Positions 6,987 through 15,330 of a stretch of DNA of 33,725 nucleotides are shown here, piece by piece. The notes beneath the pieces are model-generated. The model was not told the origin of the DNA and made no database searches. It was given only the letters and a program-made list of their open reading frames with translations. The stretch is from an uncultured Prevotella sp. GTDB taxonomy: Bacteria > Bacteroidota > Bacteroidia > Bacteroidales > Bacteroidaceae. Position 1 is the stretch's first letter. Every line of letters starts with the position of its first letter. Both the position numbers and the translations under genes were made by a program. The DNA is taken from positions 1 through 33,725 of the forward strand of contig CALIZL010000109.1 of NCBI GenBank assembly GCA_938028745.1, in the 5' to 3' direction.

Positions 6987-8909
6987 ATGGAAAAACGAAC
7001 AATACCCGTGGTGGGCATGGCCTGTTCGGCCTGCTCGGCCAACGTAGAGAAGAAACTTAATTCGCTGGTAGGCGTGAAGAGCGCGGCAGTGAATTTGCCT
7101 GGCCGTACGGCTTTGGTGGAGTATAATCCCGATGAGGTAAGTCTCGAAAAGATGAAAAGCGAAATCAATGCCATTGGCTACGACCTCGTGATAGAGACCA
7201 ATCGTTCGGCAGAGGCCATAGAGCGTCGTGAGCTACAACGGCTTAAACGGCGAACGCTGTTTTCGTGGGGCTTTGCCCTTTTGTGCATGTGCGTGTCTAT
7301 GGGATGGCTTGACTTGGGCGGAAAAGCCATGAACAACCAAGTGGCTTTGCTTTTGGCTTTGGCCAACTTCGTGGTTTGTGGCGGCGAATTTTTCTCGCGT
7401 GCATGGCGCCAACTGCGTCATGGCTCGGCCAATATGGATTCGCTTGTGGCCCTATCTACAAGCATCGCTTTCCTTTTCAGTGCGTTCAACACCTTCTGGG
7501 GCGATGCCGTTTGGGGGGCGCGAGGCATTGTTTGGCATACCTATTTCGATGCCTCGGTAATGATTATCACCTTTGTTCTTACAGGCAGGCTGCTCGAAGA
7601 GCGCGCCAAAAACGAGACGGCTGGCAGCATTAGGCAGCTAATGGGACTTGCGCCCAAGACCGCACGCCTTATCGACGGCGACGAAATGCGCGATGTGCCC
7701 ATTGCCACTATCGCCGTGGGCGATGTGTTGGAGGTTCGTGCAGGCGAGAAAGTGCCTGTCGATGGTGTTGTTACCGCGGCCGAAAGCTTTATGACGGCCG
7801 ATGGCGCATATATAGACGAGAGTATGATAACGGGCGAACCCACACCCGCTTTGAAACAAAAGGGCGCGAAAGTGCTGGCTGGAACGGTGGTGTCGCAAGG
7901 CAAGTTCAGGTTTAAGGCGCAGCAGATTGGCGAACATACGGCCTTGGCCCAAATCATCAAGATGGTGCAAGAGGCTCAAGGCAGCAAGGCCCCCGTGCAG
8001 CGCACGGTAGACCGTGTGGCGCGTGTTTTTGTGCCAGCGGTGGCCTTGATAGCCCTTGTAACCTTCCTTTTGTGGTGGCTGTTGGGCGGAAATGCGGCCC
8101 TTCCGCAGGCCATTCTCTCGGCTGTTGCCGTGCTGGTCATTGCTTGTCCGTGTGCCATGGGCTTGGCCACGCCCACCGCTTTGATGGTGGCCATTGGCAA
8201 GGCGGCACAGATGAACGTGCTGATAAAAGATGCGGCGGCACTTGAAAGCCTTAAAGGGGTGAACGCTATGGTGATAGACAAGACGGGAACGCTGACCATT
8301 CCCAACCAAAACATCGACTTTACCAAGGCCGACGACCTGCCACTTGAAATGCGCGAGACCCTTAAACCCCATGCCGAAGAGGCCATGAACGAATTGCAAA
8401 ACATGGGCATTGAGGTGTATATGATGAGTGGCGACAAGGATGAGGCCGCGCGTTATTGGGCGCAGAAGGCCGGAATAAGCCACTATCGAAGTAAGGTTTT
8501 GCCACAAGATAAGGAAAATATGGTGCGCCAACTGCAAGCCGAGGGCAAGCGGGTGGCCATGGTTGGCGATGGCATCAACGACACCCAAGCCTTGGCTTTG
8601 GCCGATGTGGGCATTGCGATGGGGCGTGGAACGGACGTGGCAATGGATGCAGCGCAGGCCACTTTGATGGGCGACGACCTGCGCCGACTGCCCCAAGCCA
8701 TACGCCTAAGCCGTAAAACAACGGCTATGATTGGGCAAAACCTGTTTTGGGCCTTTATATATAATGTGGTGTGCATACCTCTTGCGGCAGGTGCACTTCA
8801 TCTTTTCGGCATCAATTTTCAGATAACACCCATGTGGGCCAGTGCCCTTATGGCTTTTTCTAGCGTAAGTGTGGTGCTCAACAGCTTGCGTTTGAAGTTG
8901 GCCAAATAG
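6987..8909 (+). CDS. copA: CopA-type heavy-metal P1B ATPase apparently lacking the nucleotide-binding domain
   Basis: A 640-residue inner-membrane transporter of the Cu+ exporter family. In order: one N-terminal metal-binding domain with GMACSAC (C13, C16); membrane segments around 90-210; actuator domain with TGE (282-284); transmembrane CPC motif (C387, C389) followed by MGLATPTAL; phosphorylation site DKTGTLT (D431); MSGD (480-483, normally TGD); the hinge motif VGDGIND (526-532); and two last helices. Only about 20 residues separate DKTGTLT from ETLKPHAEEAM, where CopA proteins normally have an N-domain of over 100 residues with the ATP-binding HP and GxG motifs. No HP motif is visible anywhere near. 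The frame is open and the flanking motifs are intact, so this looks like a precise domain loss. The next gene starts 39 bases downstream. Confidence 0.9.
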   Translation: MEKRTIPVVGMACSACSANVEKKLNSLVGVKSAAVNLPGRTALVEYNPDEVSLEKMKSEINAIGYDLVIETNRSAEAIERRELQRLKRRTLFSWGFALLCMCVSMGWLDLGGKAMNNQVALLLALANFVVCGGEFFSRAWRQLRHGSANMDSLVALSTSIAFLFSAFNTFWGDAVWGARGIVWHTYFDASVMIITFVLTGRLLEERAKNETAGSIRQLMGLAPKTARLIDGDEMRDVPIATIAVGDVLEVRAGEKVPVDGVVTAAESFMTADGAYIDESMITGEPTPALKQKGAKVLAGTVVSQGKFRFKAQQIGEHTALAQIIKMVQEAQGSKAPVQRTVDRVARVFVPAVALIALVTFLLWWLLGGNAALPQAILSAVAVLVIACPCAMGLATPTALMVAIGKAAQMNVLIKDAAALESLKGVNAMVIDKTGTLTIPNQNIDFTKADDLPLEMRETLKPHAEEAMNELQNMGIEVYMMSGDKDEAARYWAQKAGISHYRSKVLPQDKENMVRQLQAEGKRVAMVGDGINDTQALALADVGIAMGRGTDVAMDAAQATLMGDDLRRLPQAIRLSRKTTAMIGQNLFWAFIYNVVCIPLAAGALHLFGINFQITPMWASALMAFSSVSVVLNSLRLKLAK

Positions 8910-8948
8910 CTGTTCGTAGAATAACTCAACCCCCTAAATAAAGATAAT

Positions 8949-9866
8949 ATGCAGAGAAAACGTTTTGCCATTTTTAGTCGTGGGCTAGCTTTGGTGCTGC
9001 CATTGATGTTGGTTTTGTGGGTGCAGGTGGCTTTTGCCGACCGACCTTTGAAGTTGTTGGCCATCGGAAACAGCTTTTCGGAAGATGCCATCGAGCAGAA
9101 TCTCTTTGAGTTGGCGGGTGCAGCAGGCCACCAAATGGTTATCGGCAACATGTATATTGGCGGTTGTTCGCTAGAAAGACATTGTAACAACGCACGGACC
9201 GACAAGCCCGATTACGACTATCGCAAGATAGAAATAGACGGTAAAATGACCCGTACGGCCAACTATACGCTCGACAAAGCTCTGCGCGACGAACAGTGGG
9301 ATTACGTTAGCTTGCAGCAGGTTAGTCAGCTTTCGGGCATGTACAGCAGTTTCCAACCCCATTTAGACAGTCTTATCGCCTACGTTCGGGCGCGTGTTCC
9401 CGCCACCACTAAGCTGATATGGCACGTTACTTGGGCATACGCACAGAACTCAACGCATGGCGGATTTAGCAACTACGACCGCAATCAGGACAAGATGTAT
9501 CGTGCCATCGTTGAGGGCGCACAACGCTTGAAGAAAGAAAACGCACAGTTTAGCCTCTTTGTTCCCGTGGGCACGGCCATTCAAAACGCCCGTACTTCGT
9601 TTGTTGGCGACCATCTTAACCGCGATGGTTTCCACCTCGACCTGGTGTTGGGACGTTATACTGCGGCCTGCACCTGGTTCGAATGCTTGTTCGGAACGAA
9701 TGTTGTTGGCAACAGGTTTGTGCCCAAAGGGTTGAGCGCAGAACAGAAAGCGGTGGCGCAATGGGCGGCGCACCTCGCTGTTGAACTACCTTTTGAATGT
9801 TCGCCAATAGATATTGTCAACACCGCCACAAAGGTTTCGGCAGGCGGACTGGTTGAAAAGAAATAG
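8949..9866 (+). CDS. DUF4886 (SGNH-hydrolase-like) secreted protein
   Basis: A 305-residue protein with a basic start and long hydrophobic signal segment (about residues 12-30, ending VAFA). The mature N-terminus reads KLLAIGNSFSED, the DUF4886 signature equivalent to block I of SGNH/GDSL hydrolases, with S42 as the likely nucleophile. The C-terminal catalytic block is NRDGFHLD with D226 and H229. Other conserved-looking blocks are DYVSLQQVS (118-126) and LIWHVTWAYAQ (156-166). This suggests a periplasmic esterase or deacetylase acting on carbohydrate or glycan acyl groups; the substrate is not known. It is 39 bases after copA in the same direction and is followed by a strong terminator, so the two may share a transcript. 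There is no sign of a metal role. Confidence 0.82.
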   Translation: MQRKRFAIFSRGLALVLPLMLVLWVQVAFADRPLKLLAIGNSFSEDAIEQNLFELAGAAGHQMVIGNMYIGGCSLERHCNNARTDKPDYDYRKIEIDGKMTRTANYTLDKALRDEQWDYVSLQQVSQLSGMYSSFQPHLDSLIAYVRARVPATTKLIWHVTWAYAQNSTHGGFSNYDRNQDKMYRAIVEGAQRLKKENAQFSLFVPVGTAIQNARTSFVGDHLNRDGFHLDLVLGRYTAACTWFECLFGTNVVGNRFVPKGLSAEQKAVAQWAAHLAVELPFECSPIDIVNTATKVSAGGLVEKK

Positions 9867-9874
9867 AATGAAAG

Positions 9875-9919
9875 CAGGCGTGAAATACCTTTAAGGTACA
9901 TCACGCCTGATTTTTGTTT
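9875..9919 (+). terminator. Rho-independent terminator after the DUF4886 gene
   Basis: Stem CAGGCGTGA (9875-9883) pairs with TCACGCCTG (9901-9909), with a nested ACCTT/AAGGT hairpin in the loop, followed by ATTTTTGTTT. Confidence 0.85.
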
Positions 9920-10059
9920 AGCCCAAACGGGTGAAGTGGACGTTTTGCTTGCATGGTAAGCACGTAGCTACCATGTTTAGAATGGTGTTGGGCGTGTAGG
10001 TTCGTAAACATGTACGTTGCAATCTAACGCCTTTTATTCGCCAAATTCAGCCTTTTGGC

Positions 10060-10686
10060 CTATTGCTTAACCTCTATAAGCGTGGTTTGGTTACCGTTTA
10101 CAAACAACGCCTGCTGGTTGGTGATGGGTTTTAACCCCAGCTTGGCATATTTGACAAGCATTTTTTCGGTAACTTCTTCGAAAGGGAAACTCTTGTAATG
10201 GGGGAGCGGATAGAAGTCTACCAGTCCCAAACCCTCGAACGATTTTAATTGCGGTGCAGCCTTTTCGGCTACATCCATGTCTTTTGCGTACGAAATGTTC
10301 GGTGCCATAATAATTGAACCGGCCGACTCGCCAATGTAAGGTTTGCCCCCATTCACTTGTTCGCGTATAATGTTTTTTGCACCGCTTTTTTCCAGTTCTT
10401 GTAATAGGAAGAATGTGTTTCCGCCCGAAACATAAATCAAGTCGCAATGTTGCAGTGTGCGTTCGGTTAATTCTTTGGGCGCGCTACTCACGTCTAGCAC
10501 TTCAACATTTAATCCCATGTTTTCGAAAGCCTGTTTGGCTTCGTCTACATATTCGGTGTATTTTTCGTGCAAACTCGCGGTAGGGATGAACGCCAACACT
10601 TTGCCTTTCAAGTCGCCACCTACAAATTGAGGCGTGAAAGACGAAACTGCGGCAAAGTAGGAGCATAAGAATAGTTTTACCATCAT
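10060..10686 (-). CDS. pepE: Peptidase S51 family protein, PepE-like (Asp-X dipeptidase)
   Basis: A 208-residue protein of the dipeptidase E family, which in enterobacteria cleaves N-terminal aspartyl dipeptides. The fold is class-I-glutamine-amidotransferase-like with a serine nucleophile. Here the nucleophile elbow is GESAGSI with S121. GGNTFFL (88-94) matches the conserved glycine block, and H163 in LPHYKSFP fits the catalytic histidine position. The start is ambiguous between ATG 10686 and ATG 10683. Both precede VKLFLCSYFA, the usual family N-terminus, so I do not read it as a signal peptide. It is transcribed divergently from yhhQ across a gap of about 250 bases. Cytosolic, assignment good; exact dipeptide preference is inferred from the family. 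Confidence 0.87.
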   Translation of the reverse strand: MMVKLFLCSYFAAVSSFTPQFVGGDLKGKVLAFIPTASLHEKYTEYVDEAKQAFENMGLNVEVLDVSSAPKELTERTLQHCDLIYVSGGNTFFLLQELEKSGAKNIIREQVNGGKPYIGESAGSIIMAPNISYAKDMDVAEKAAPQLKSFEGLGLVDFYPLPHYKSFPFEEVTEKMLVKYAKLGLKPITNQQALFVNGNQTTLIEVKQ

Positions 10687-10875
10687 TTGAATGTTATTTG
10701 TGAATAGATAGGTGGGATGTTGGCCTCTGTGGGGCTTTCCCGTCTTTATGTAGGTGTTTAAACCGTCTGTTGGTTAAGCCGTTAATGCGTGGCAAAATAA
10801 ACTTGTCAAGCTGTTCAACGACTTCCAAAATTAATAAAAACCAGCGAACACGCCAAAGAAACGCGAAAAAAGTAG

Positions 10876-10883
10876 TACCTTTG
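10876..10883 (+). promoter_or_regulatory. Promoter -7 box of the yhhQ-queF operon
   Basis: TACCTTTG matches the Bacteroidetes -7 consensus exactly. It lies 50 bases before the yhhQ start and just upstream of the candidate riboswitch, so the predicted 5' leader is about 45 nt and consists almost only of the aptamer. No TTTG -33 element is evident. The rest of the 247-base divergent gap to pepE shows nothing else I can name. Confidence 0.65.
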
Positions 10884-10901
10884 CAGACGAAAAAAACGTA
10901 T

Positions 10902-10932
10902 AGAGTGCTTGGTAAACCTCTTTAAAAACAAG
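10902..10932 (+). promoter_or_regulatory. preQ1-I riboswitch aptamer
   Basis: The leader folds as an H-type pseudoknot typical of preQ1-I. P1 is AGAG (10902-10905) with CUCU (10918-10921). The loop reads U-G-CUUG-GUAAA, then C10917 directly before the 3' P1 strand, in the position of the preQ1-pairing cytosine. An A-rich tail (UUAAAAA, 10922-10928) leads to CAAG (10929-10932), which pairs with loop CUUG (10908-10911) to form P2. The tail AAAACAAG is the same as in the best studied Thermoanaerobacter aptamer, as I recall it. P2 ends one base before the AUG at 10934, so ligand binding would occlude translation initiation. Downstream genes are preQ1-pathway genes, which independently supports the call. 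Confidence 0.8.
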
Positions 10933-10933
10933 A

Positions 10934-11626
10934 ATGATGAACAACAAGGATAATAAAGTGAGTGTGCTGTTCATGCTTTTCGGCATACTCTTTTGCGTTT
11001 GCTTGATAGCGGCAAACGTGTTGGAAACAAAGCAAATAGCGTTTGGCTCAATCAGTTTGACGGGTGGTTTGATTGTATTCCCCGTGTCGTATATCATCAA
11101 CGACTGCGTATGCGAGGTGTGGGGCTACAAGAAAACGCGCATGTTGATATGGACGGGCTTTGCCATGAACTTCTTCTTCGTGATGTTGGGTGCCATTTGC
11201 GACATGATACCTGGTGCGCCTTATTGGACCAACGACGAGGGTTTTCATGCCGTTTTCGGGTTGGCACCCCGCATAGCGTTTGCATCTTTCTTGGCTTTCA
11301 TTTGCGGTTCGTTTGTCAACGCCTATGTCATGAGCAAGATGAAGTTGTCTTCTGGAGGCAAAAACTTCTCGTTGCGCGCTGTGGTTAGCACCATTTTCGG
11401 CGAGTCGGTAGACTCTATCATCTTCTTTCCGCTAGCTTTATGGGGCGTTGTTCCCACCGAAGAATTGCCTTGGCTGATGCTTTGGCAGGTGATTTTGAAG
11501 ACCGCTTACGAGGTTGTTGTACTGCCGTTGACCATCAGTGTGGTGCGTTATGTGAAACGACACGAACAGGTTGACACCTACGACAACGACGTGAATTACA
11601 GCATTTGGCGCGTGTTTAGCATTTAG
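10934..11626 (+). CDS. yhhQ: Queuosine precursor transporter YhhQ (VUT family)
   Basis: A 230-residue integral membrane protein of the YhhQ/DUF165 family, which imports queuosine precursors such as preQ0 and preQ1. About six hydrophobic helices are visible. Family landmarks include AANVLETKQI near the N-terminus, GGLIVFPVSYIINDCVCEVWGY (split across helix 2 and its loop, residues about 44-65), and a C-terminal FGESVDSIIFFPLA block followed by LKTAYEVVVLP. Start: ATG 10934 or the next codon, ATG 10937; both follow the riboswitch tail immediately. queF begins 46 bases downstream in the same direction. The riboswitch, transporter and reductase together indicate precursor salvage under preQ1 control. 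Confidence 0.92.
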   Translation: MMNNKDNKVSVLFMLFGILFCVCLIAANVLETKQIAFGSISLTGGLIVFPVSYIINDCVCEVWGYKKTRMLIWTGFAMNFFFVMLGAICDMIPGAPYWTNDEGFHAVFGLAPRIAFASFLAFICGSFVNAYVMSKMKLSSGGKNFSLRAVVSTIFGESVDSIIFFPLALWGVVPTEELPWLMLWQVILKTAYEVVVLPLTISVVRYVKRHEQVDTYDNDVNYSIWRVFSI

Positions 11627-11672
11627 TTTATAAGCTCGCAACCTCACCAGCCTAACTTTACTGATAACAAAA

Positions 11673-12137
11673 ATGGATAAGAACAGAGAAACCGAGGGCT
11701 TGAAATCGTTGGGAAACAACACGAAATATAGCATGGATTATGCGCCCGAAGTGTTGGAAACGTTTGAAAACAAGCATCCTGAGAACGATTATTGGGTAAG
11801 GTTTAATTGCCCGGAATTTACCTCGTTGTGCCCCATTACAGGGCAACCCGACTTTGCCGAGATACGTATATCGTACGTGCCCAATGTGCGAATGGTGGAG
11901 AGCAAAAGCTTAAAGCTATACCTTTTCAGCTTTCGCAACCACGGCGACTTCCACGAAGACTGCGTGAACATCATCATGAAAGACCTCATTAAGCTGATGA
12001 ATCCAAAGTATATTGAGGTCGTTGGGCTGTTTACACCTCGTGGCGGAATCAGCATTCACCCCTTCGCCAACTACGGAATGCCCAATACGAAGTATGCAGA
12101 AATGGCCGAACGGCGTTTCGCGGAGTACGGAGGATGA
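11673..12137 (+). CDS. queF: NADPH-dependent preQ0 reductase QueF
   Basis: A 154-residue single-domain (unimodal, type I) QueF, which reduces the nitrile of 7-cyano-7-deazaguanine (preQ0) to the amine preQ1, the last step before tRNA insertion. The catalytic cysteine C53 lies in TSLCPITGQPDFAEI with D60. The NADPH-binding QueF motif ESKSLKLYLFSFRNH starts at E76. H94 and E95 (FHEDC) contribute to substrate binding in the family. The length matches the B. subtilis-type enzyme. It follows yhhQ by 46 bases and is probably cotranscribed under the same riboswitch. queC, queD and queE are not in this window. A terminator hairpin follows. Confidence 0.96.
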   Translation: MDKNRETEGLKSLGNNTKYSMDYAPEVLETFENKHPENDYWVRFNCPEFTSLCPITGQPDFAEIRISYVPNVRMVESKSLKLYLFSFRNHGDFHEDCVNIIMKDLIKLMNPKYIEVVGLFTPRGGISIHPFANYGMPNTKYAEMAERRFAEYGG

Positions 12138-12221
12138 GGGATATTTGTGAGGTAACAACTTGACGAATAGACAAGTCTGCTGGTTGACGAGTAGTTAAGC
12201 TCACAAGTTAATGTGCGGATA

Positions 12222-12262
12222 ATAAGGCGGATAGACAGGTTAACCGGTCTACCCGCCTAATT
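12222..12262. terminator. Bidirectional terminator between queF and lldP
   Basis: The left arm AGGCGGATAGAC (from 12225) pairs with GTCTACCCGCCT (to 12258) with one mismatch, around a self-complementary GGTTAACC loop region, flanked by AAT and ATT runs. The neighbouring genes converge on it, so it can serve both. The stretch at 12138-12221 contains GTTGACGAGT / AACTTGACG junction words only. Confidence 0.75.
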
Positions 12263-12274
12263 GTTTGCTCCCAC

Positions 12275-13822
12275 CTAGCCTGCAAACATCACCATCAGTC
12301 CACCAATAATGATGTACAAGGCGGCATAGGGTAGGGCCGATTTCAGTATCTCGCCGTCCTTACCTTGCATGTCGCAAGCGGCCGTTGCAATGGCTATACT
12401 CTGTGGCGAAATCATCTTTCCGCCCGTTGCACCTGTGGTGTTAGAGGCCACAATCCAATTGGGGTCGGCATGATGGAGTTGCGTTGCCACGTTAGCTTGC
12501 AGCTTGGCGAAGAGTATGTTCGACGAAGTGTCGCTGCCTGTAACGAAAGTTCCAATGGCACCGATTAGCGGAGCGAACAGCGGATAGGCCTTACCCGTAA
12601 TGTTGGCCAGCGTATCCGCGATGACAAGTATCATGCCCGCATAGTTCATTATGGCTGCCAAGGCCACAAGCGAGATGATGGTAACGGTGGTTTTGCGCAG
12701 GTTTACCACCGTTCGGGCCAGCGAAACGAGCAGTCTGCGGGGTGAAACGCCTTGCACCAAGCCGCCTAACACCGTGCCTAAGAATAGCATTAGGCCGGCA
12801 TTGCCTATCCATGCGAACGAGAAAGCCGTGCCTGGGGCGTGTATGGGCAAGGCAATGCGCGACACCAACGTTGACTTTAAGAAGGCATTGATGGGCGGAA
12901 AGAGTGGTCCCGAAAGCAAAATAAATAATAAAATGAAGGCGTACACCGCCCAAGCCCTAAGTGTTTGGCTGGCAGTGTAGGTCTTTTTCCCTTCTTCCTT
13001 TTTCTTCGGTGCAAACAGTTTGGCGTAAATAATGATGGCCACGATAGCTGCCAACGAGCCGATAATGGCCGGTGTTTCGGCTCCTAGATAACGTGCCACA
13101 AGGTATTGCGTGCCTAACGACACGGCACCTACCCACACTGCAAGCCGTAGATTTTTAAGTATTGCGCCCTTACTGCGATTGGTTAGCGTAAGGATGATAA
13201 AGGGAAGAACGAGGTAAAGCAAGGATAATTGCATCACGGCATATACCGAAAGCTGCGAGATAAGTTCTTGCGAGGCGGCTCCGCCTGGTGCAATTTCGTT
13301 GGCCAAGGTTATCACGGGCACGCCCACAGCACCGAAACCAGTGGGTACGGTGTTGGCAATGAGCGACACTAATGCACTGAAAAGCGGTTTGTAACCCAAC
13401 GAAATAAGTATAGCTGCGGGAATGGCTACGGCCGTTCCGAAACCTGCCATGCCTTCAAGCAGTCCGCCAAAGCCCCACACGAGCATCAGCACCGTAACGC
13501 CATCATCGTCGGAAAAGGATGTGAATTGTGCCTTGATAACGTCTATCTGCTTGCTTTCCACCAACACATTATAGCTAAACAAGGCCATCAAAATGATGAT
13601 GAGAATGGGGAAAACAGCTTTGAGTGTGCCCTCTACAAAGGCCCATGCCACGCCCGATTGCGTGAAACCATCGGGGGCGAAGTTCATGGTTGGTGCAAGA
13701 AACACGGCTATTGCCGCCGTGGTGAGCAAGCTGATAAAGGCACTGCGGTGGCCTGCCATCTTGAAACCAAGCATCAAGACGAAGAGCAGAACGATGGGAA
13801 GGATTGAAACGAGTGCGGCCAT
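12275..13822 (-). CDS. lldP: L-lactate permease family transporter
   Basis: A 515-residue polytopic inner-membrane protein of the LctP family, proton-coupled uptake of lactate (and glycolate in some members). It has about twelve or more hydrophobic helices. Family blocks visible are FGGLLEGMAGFGTAVAIP near residues 115-135, GFGAVGVPVI, and the C-terminal FVTGSDTSSNILFA with ATGATGGKMISPQSIA, which are hallmarks of this family. An in-frame ATG at 14065 would add 81 polar residues. I chose ATG 13822 (MAALVSILPIVLL) because the -7 box TATATTTG lies between the two and family members begin with this helix. Monocistronic, flanked by terminators on both sides. Confidence 0.9.
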   Translation of the reverse strand: MAALVSILPIVLLFVLMLGFKMAGHRSAFISLLTTAAIAVFLAPTMNFAPDGFTQSGVAWAFVEGTLKAVFPILIIILMALFSYNVLVESKQIDVIKAQFTSFSDDDGVTVLMLVWGFGGLLEGMAGFGTAVAIPAAILISLGYKPLFSALVSLIANTVPTGFGAVGVPVITLANEIAPGGAASQELISQLSVYAVMQLSLLYLVLPFIILTLTNRSKGAILKNLRLAVWVGAVSLGTQYLVARYLGAETPAIIGSLAAIVAIIIYAKLFAPKKKEEGKKTYTASQTLRAWAVYAFILLFILLSGPLFPPINAFLKSTLVSRIALPIHAPGTAFSFAWIGNAGLMLFLGTVLGGLVQGVSPRRLLVSLARTVVNLRKTTVTIISLVALAAIMNYAGMILVIADTLANITGKAYPLFAPLIGAIGTFVTGSDTSSNILFAKLQANVATQLHHADPNWIVASNTTGATGGKMISPQSIAIATAACDMQGKDGEILKSALPYAALYIIIGGLMVMFAG

Positions 13823-13903
13823 AAGGTGCTGTTTTGTTGGGTTATAGGTTGGTATTTGTGCGCGCGGCGTTGGCGATAGGTTGCTTTCGCCGGCATTGTA
13901 TTG

Positions 13904-13911
13904 GGCAAATA
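13904..13911 (-). promoter_or_regulatory. Promoter -7 box of lldP
   Basis: CAAATATA on the plus strand gives TATATTTG on the minus strand, 82 bases upstream of the chosen ATG at 13822. It decides the start, because the longer open frame begins upstream of it. Confidence 0.55.
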
Positions 13912-13960
13912 TAGCAAAAAATGCTGGATGTTCCGCTCTTTTAAGGGTATAAAATGTTGA

Positions 13961-13993
13961 GGGGCGAACGCTCTCTTGCAGAACGTTCGCCCC
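13961..13993 (-). terminator. Terminator-like hairpin downstream of pepT
   Basis: Perfect 10-bp inverted repeat, GGGGCGAACG (13961-13970) and CGTTCGCCCC (13984-13993), with a 13-base loop. It lies between the pepT stop and the lldP promoter. The exit on the minus strand (TCAACATTTT) is only weakly U-rich. Confidence 0.6.
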
Positions 13994-14106
13994 ATATTGG
14001 GTTTTGCTAATGGCGCATTTCAGCCGTCGCCACGCTTGTTTGTTATTTGCATAAGCTTTCAACAAGCTAGCGTTTGCGCGCTGTTATGGCGTATTGCTAG
14101 GTCTTT

Positions 14107-15330
14107 TCAATCGTTGTAGTCGGCCACAATCTCGCATATCTTAATGATAACGTCCATGGCTTTTTCCATTACTTGCACCGAAACAAACTCGTAAGGGCCG
14201 TGGAAGTTTACGCCTCCTGCGAATATATTTGGGCAAGGCAGCCCCTTGTAGCTTAGCTGTGCGCCGTCCGTTCCTCCGCGTATGGGCTTCACTTTGGGCG
14301 AAACACCACTTTGCATCATGGCTTGCAGAACGACATCTATTACGTGCATGTTGGGGTCTATCTTCTCCTTCATGTTGTAATATTGGTCGTTTAGCACCAC
14401 TTCAACCGTTCCCTCGCCGTATTTCTCGTTCATGGCGCGAGCGCATTTCTCGAAAAACGCCTTGCGATCTTCGAACTTATCGCGGTCGTGGTCGCGTATG
14501 ATGAAGTTCAGTTTGGCCGCCTCGGTGCTGGTTTGCATGCCAATGAGGTGGTAAAAGCCCTCATATCCTTCGGTTGTTTCGGGCGTTTGGTCGTCTGGCA
14601 GCATGTTACAGAACTCGCAAGCCAGTCGGTTTGCGTTAATCATCTTACCCTTAGCATAACCCGGATGCACGCTAACCCCCTTGATGTTAACCTTTGCACC
14701 GGCGGCATTGAAGTTCTCGTACTCCAATTCGCCCAGGTCTCCGCCGTCTATTGTGTATGCCCATTCGCAGCCAAACTTCTCTACATCGAAGTGGTGCGCG
14801 CCCTTTCCAATCTCTTCGTCGGGGTTAAAGGCCACGCGAATGTCGCCGTGTTTCACCTCGTTATGGTCGCGCAGCCAGCACATGGCCTGCATAATCTCCG
14901 CAATTCCAGCCTTGTCGTCGGCTCCAAGTAGTGTGGTTCCATCGGTTACGATGAGGTCTTCGCCCACATGACTTTTTAGTTCGGGGAACTTCGTTGGCGT
15001 TGAAACGATGCCTGGCGACAATTCGATGTCGCCTCCATCGTAATTCTTCACGATGCGTGCCTTTACGTCTTTGCCGCTGCTGTCTGGGCTAGTGTCGTAG
15101 TGCGAGATAAAACCGATAGTTGGAATTTTCTTCTTGCAGTTGGCTTTCAGCGTGCCATAGAGATAGCCCATGTCGTCCATCTCTACGTCGCTTAAACCCT
15201 CTCGTTCCATCTCCTTCTTTAAATATTCGGCGAAGACGAGCTGTTTCGGGGTGCTCGGAACCGACTCCGAGTTGTCGTCCGACTGTGTGTCGAACTTGGT
15301 ATAATTAATAAATCTTTCTGTTATTTCCAT
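14107..15330 (-). CDS. pepT: Peptidase T (tripeptide aminopeptidase)
   Basis: A 407-residue M20B metallopeptidase that removes N-terminal residues from tripeptides in the cytosol; the length is usual for PepT. The two-zinc site is complete: H77 and D79 (ISHYDTSPD), D138/D139 (LLGADDKAG), the general base and ligand pair E172/E173 (NPDEEIGKG), D195 (TIDGGD) and H377 (NFHGPYE). The substrate-binding H222 is in SVHPGYAKGKM, and RGGTDGA (351-357) is the usual C-terminal block. The start at 15330 gives MEITERFINY, the family N-terminus. Its likely promoter is about 290 bases upstream, leaving an unusually long leader. A hairpin lies downstream. Confidence 0.96.
   Translation of the reverse strand: MEITERFINYTKFDTQSDDNSESVPSTPKQLVFAEYLKKEMEREGLSDVEMDDMGYLYGTLKANCKKKIPTIGFISHYDTSPDSSGKDVKARIVKNYDGGDIELSPGIVSTPTKFPELKSHVGEDLIVTDGTTLLGADDKAGIAEIMQAMCWLRDHNEVKHGDIRVAFNPDEEIGKGAHHFDVEKFGCEWAYTIDGGDLGELEYENFNAAGAKVNIKGVSVHPGYAKGKMINANRLACEFCNMLPDDQTPETTEGYEGFYHLIGMQTSTEAAKLNFIIRDHDRDKFEDRKAFFEKCARAMNEKYGEGTVEVVLNDQYYNMKEKIDPNMHVIDVVLQAMMQSGVSPKVKPIRGGTDGAQLSYKGLPCPNIFAGGVNFHGPYEFVSVQVMEKAMDVIIKICEIVADYND

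Noticed and set aside
7638..8696. A long minus-strand open frame (352 codons) opposite copA
   Set aside because: Antisense shadow; rich in His and Gln, no domain, while the opposite strand carries all P-type ATPase motifs.
9952..9975. Small inverted repeat CATGGTA / TACCATG as a pepE terminator
   Set aside because: Short stem and no U-rich exit on the minus strand; too weak to list as a feature.
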